From positions 1-6,726 of the forward strand of contig JAFXEA010000299.1 of the NCBI GenBank assembly GCA_017521065.1: a stretch of 6,726 nucleotides of DNA, read 5' to 3'. The notes under the pieces are model-generated. The model did no database searches. It had not been told where the DNA came from and saw only the letters and a program-made list of their open reading frames with translations. This document shows positions 6,113-6,726 of the stretch, piece after piece (positions within the stretch are counted from its first letter, which is position 1; each line of letters begins with the position of its first letter). The position numbers were made by a program, and so were the translations under genes. Source of the DNA: Kiritimatiellia bacterium. Lineage in GTDB: Bacteria; Verrucomicrobiota; Kiritimatiellia; RFP12; UBA1067.

Positions 6113-6726
6113 TTAAATTATGGGAGTCTGCAGGAAACGGTCCGCAAAGGTGCCGTCGGATATCGATTCGCGCATCTCGCGCATCGTATCCAGCAGACGG
6201 TGGATGTTATGAATCGTAAGAAGCCTCACTCCAAGGATCTCACCCGCGCTTAGCAGATGGCGCACGTACGCACGTGAGAAGTTCCGGCAGCAGTAGCATG
6301 TGCAGCCCTCCTCCACAGGGCTGAAGTCCCGCGCCCATGCCGCCGCCTTTATCGCGACGTTGCCCTTCCTCGTCACCGCCGTGCCATGCCGGGCGATGCG
6401 CGTAGGAAGAACACAGTCAAACATGTCGACACCGCGCGCGACGCACTGCGCCATCTGGTGTATGACGCCAAGACCCATCACATAACGCGGCTTATCCTCA
6501 GGAAGGAACGGAACGCTCGCATCGACGGCCTGATACATCGCCGCCTCCGGCTCCCCCACCGAAACACCTCCGATCGCATATCCGGGGAAGCCGATGTTCA
6601 CAAGCTCCTCGGCACAATGCCGCCGGAGGTCGTCATATACACCGCCCTGAACGATGCCGAACACCTGCTGCCCCGGTGCGTGCGGAGCCTCTTTGGACAT
6701 TCTCGCCCAACCGATGGTAGTCTCCA
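6113..6726 (-). CDS. tgt: Queuine/preQ1 tRNA-ribosyltransferase, C-terminal part
   Basis: The right edge cuts the 5' end; about 204 codons remain of an enzyme usually near 370 residues. Tgt exchanges guanine-34 of GUN-anticodon tRNAs for preQ1 in queuosine synthesis. Visible motifs are FGIVQGGVYDDLR, the substrate-pocket GGVSVGEP, YVMGLG, and RGVDMFDCVLPTRIARHG, whose MFD aspartate (codon 6416-6418) is the nucleophile. The zinc site is C-T-C-Y-C-C (CxCxxC) plus the His of LLTIHN, and the RAYVRHL segment is also present. The frame continues upstream of the ATG at 6698-6700 as ...TTIGWAR, matching the family's 'RWA' segment, so that Met is internal and not the start. Everything visible looks intact and functional. 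It ends 31 bases before yajC, in the familiar tgt-yajC order. Confidence 0.96.
   Translation of the reverse strand, partial: ETTIGWARMSKEAPHAPGQQVFGIVQGGVYDDLRRHCAEELVNIGFPGYAIGGVSVGEPEAAMYQAVDASVPFLPEDKPRYVMGLGVIHQMAQCVARGVDMFDCVLPTRIARHGTAVTRKGNVAIKAAAWARDFSPVEEGCTCYCCRNFSRAYVRHLLSAGEILGVRLLTIHNIHRLLDTMREMRESISDGTFADRFLQTPII

Noticed and set aside
6698..6700. In-frame ATG that could be read as the tgt start.
   Set aside because: The frame stays open to the window edge and the upstream residues fit the Tgt family, so the gene is simply truncated by the edge.

Overview
All supported genes lie on the minus strand, so transcription runs from the right edge to the left edge. The GC content looks moderate to slightly high. 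The organism is probably a Gram-negative-type bacterium of the PVC group (Kiritimatiellota, Lentisphaerota or Verrucomicrobiota). This rests on a membrane-anchored LysM protein with a remnant L,D-transpeptidase domain, the COG2159-type amidohydrolase pair with the 'NLYGDLSAGSG' signature, a Gfo/Idh oxidoreductase next to them and a Tat-type lipoprotein signal. It is a judgement from gene style, not a phylogenetic result.

Right part (6726 to 4786): the C-terminal half of queuine tRNA-ribosyltransferase (tgt), cut by the window edge, is followed by yajC (SecDF-YajC accessory subunit). Three bases after yajC comes a single-pass membrane protein with a LysM domain and a degenerate L,D-transpeptidase-like tail. 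The tgt-yajC order is a classic bacterial arrangement, but the expected secD does not follow.

Middle (4785 to 3170): a 75-base gap holds a strong extended -10 promoter inside a perfect 7-bp inverted repeat. It is followed by ridA and an rsmB-like 16S rRNA m5C methyltransferase, which overlap by four bases (ATGA).

Left part (3130 to 1): a Gfo/Idh/MocA oxidoreductase, a cytoplasmic amidohydrolase, a paralogous amidohydrolase with a Tat/lipoprotein signal, and the N-terminus of a sodium:solute symporter, cut by the left edge. Gaps are 18 to 39 bases and nearly every gene has a good Shine-Dalgarno site. This looks like a small uptake and catabolic module: symporter for uptake, oxidoreductase and two metal-dependent hydrolases or lyases for processing. 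The substrate cannot be named from sequence. No terminator is visible between ridA and the symporter, so all six genes may share the ridA promoter.

No tRNA, rRNA, CRISPR array, insertion sequence or clear rho-independent terminator was seen. Apart from the 75-base gap, non-coding stretches are 39 bases or shorter. No wholly new system is evident. The points most worth a second look are the palindrome over the ridA promoter, the catalytically dead-looking transpeptidase domain, and the duplicated amidohydrolases with different predicted compartments.
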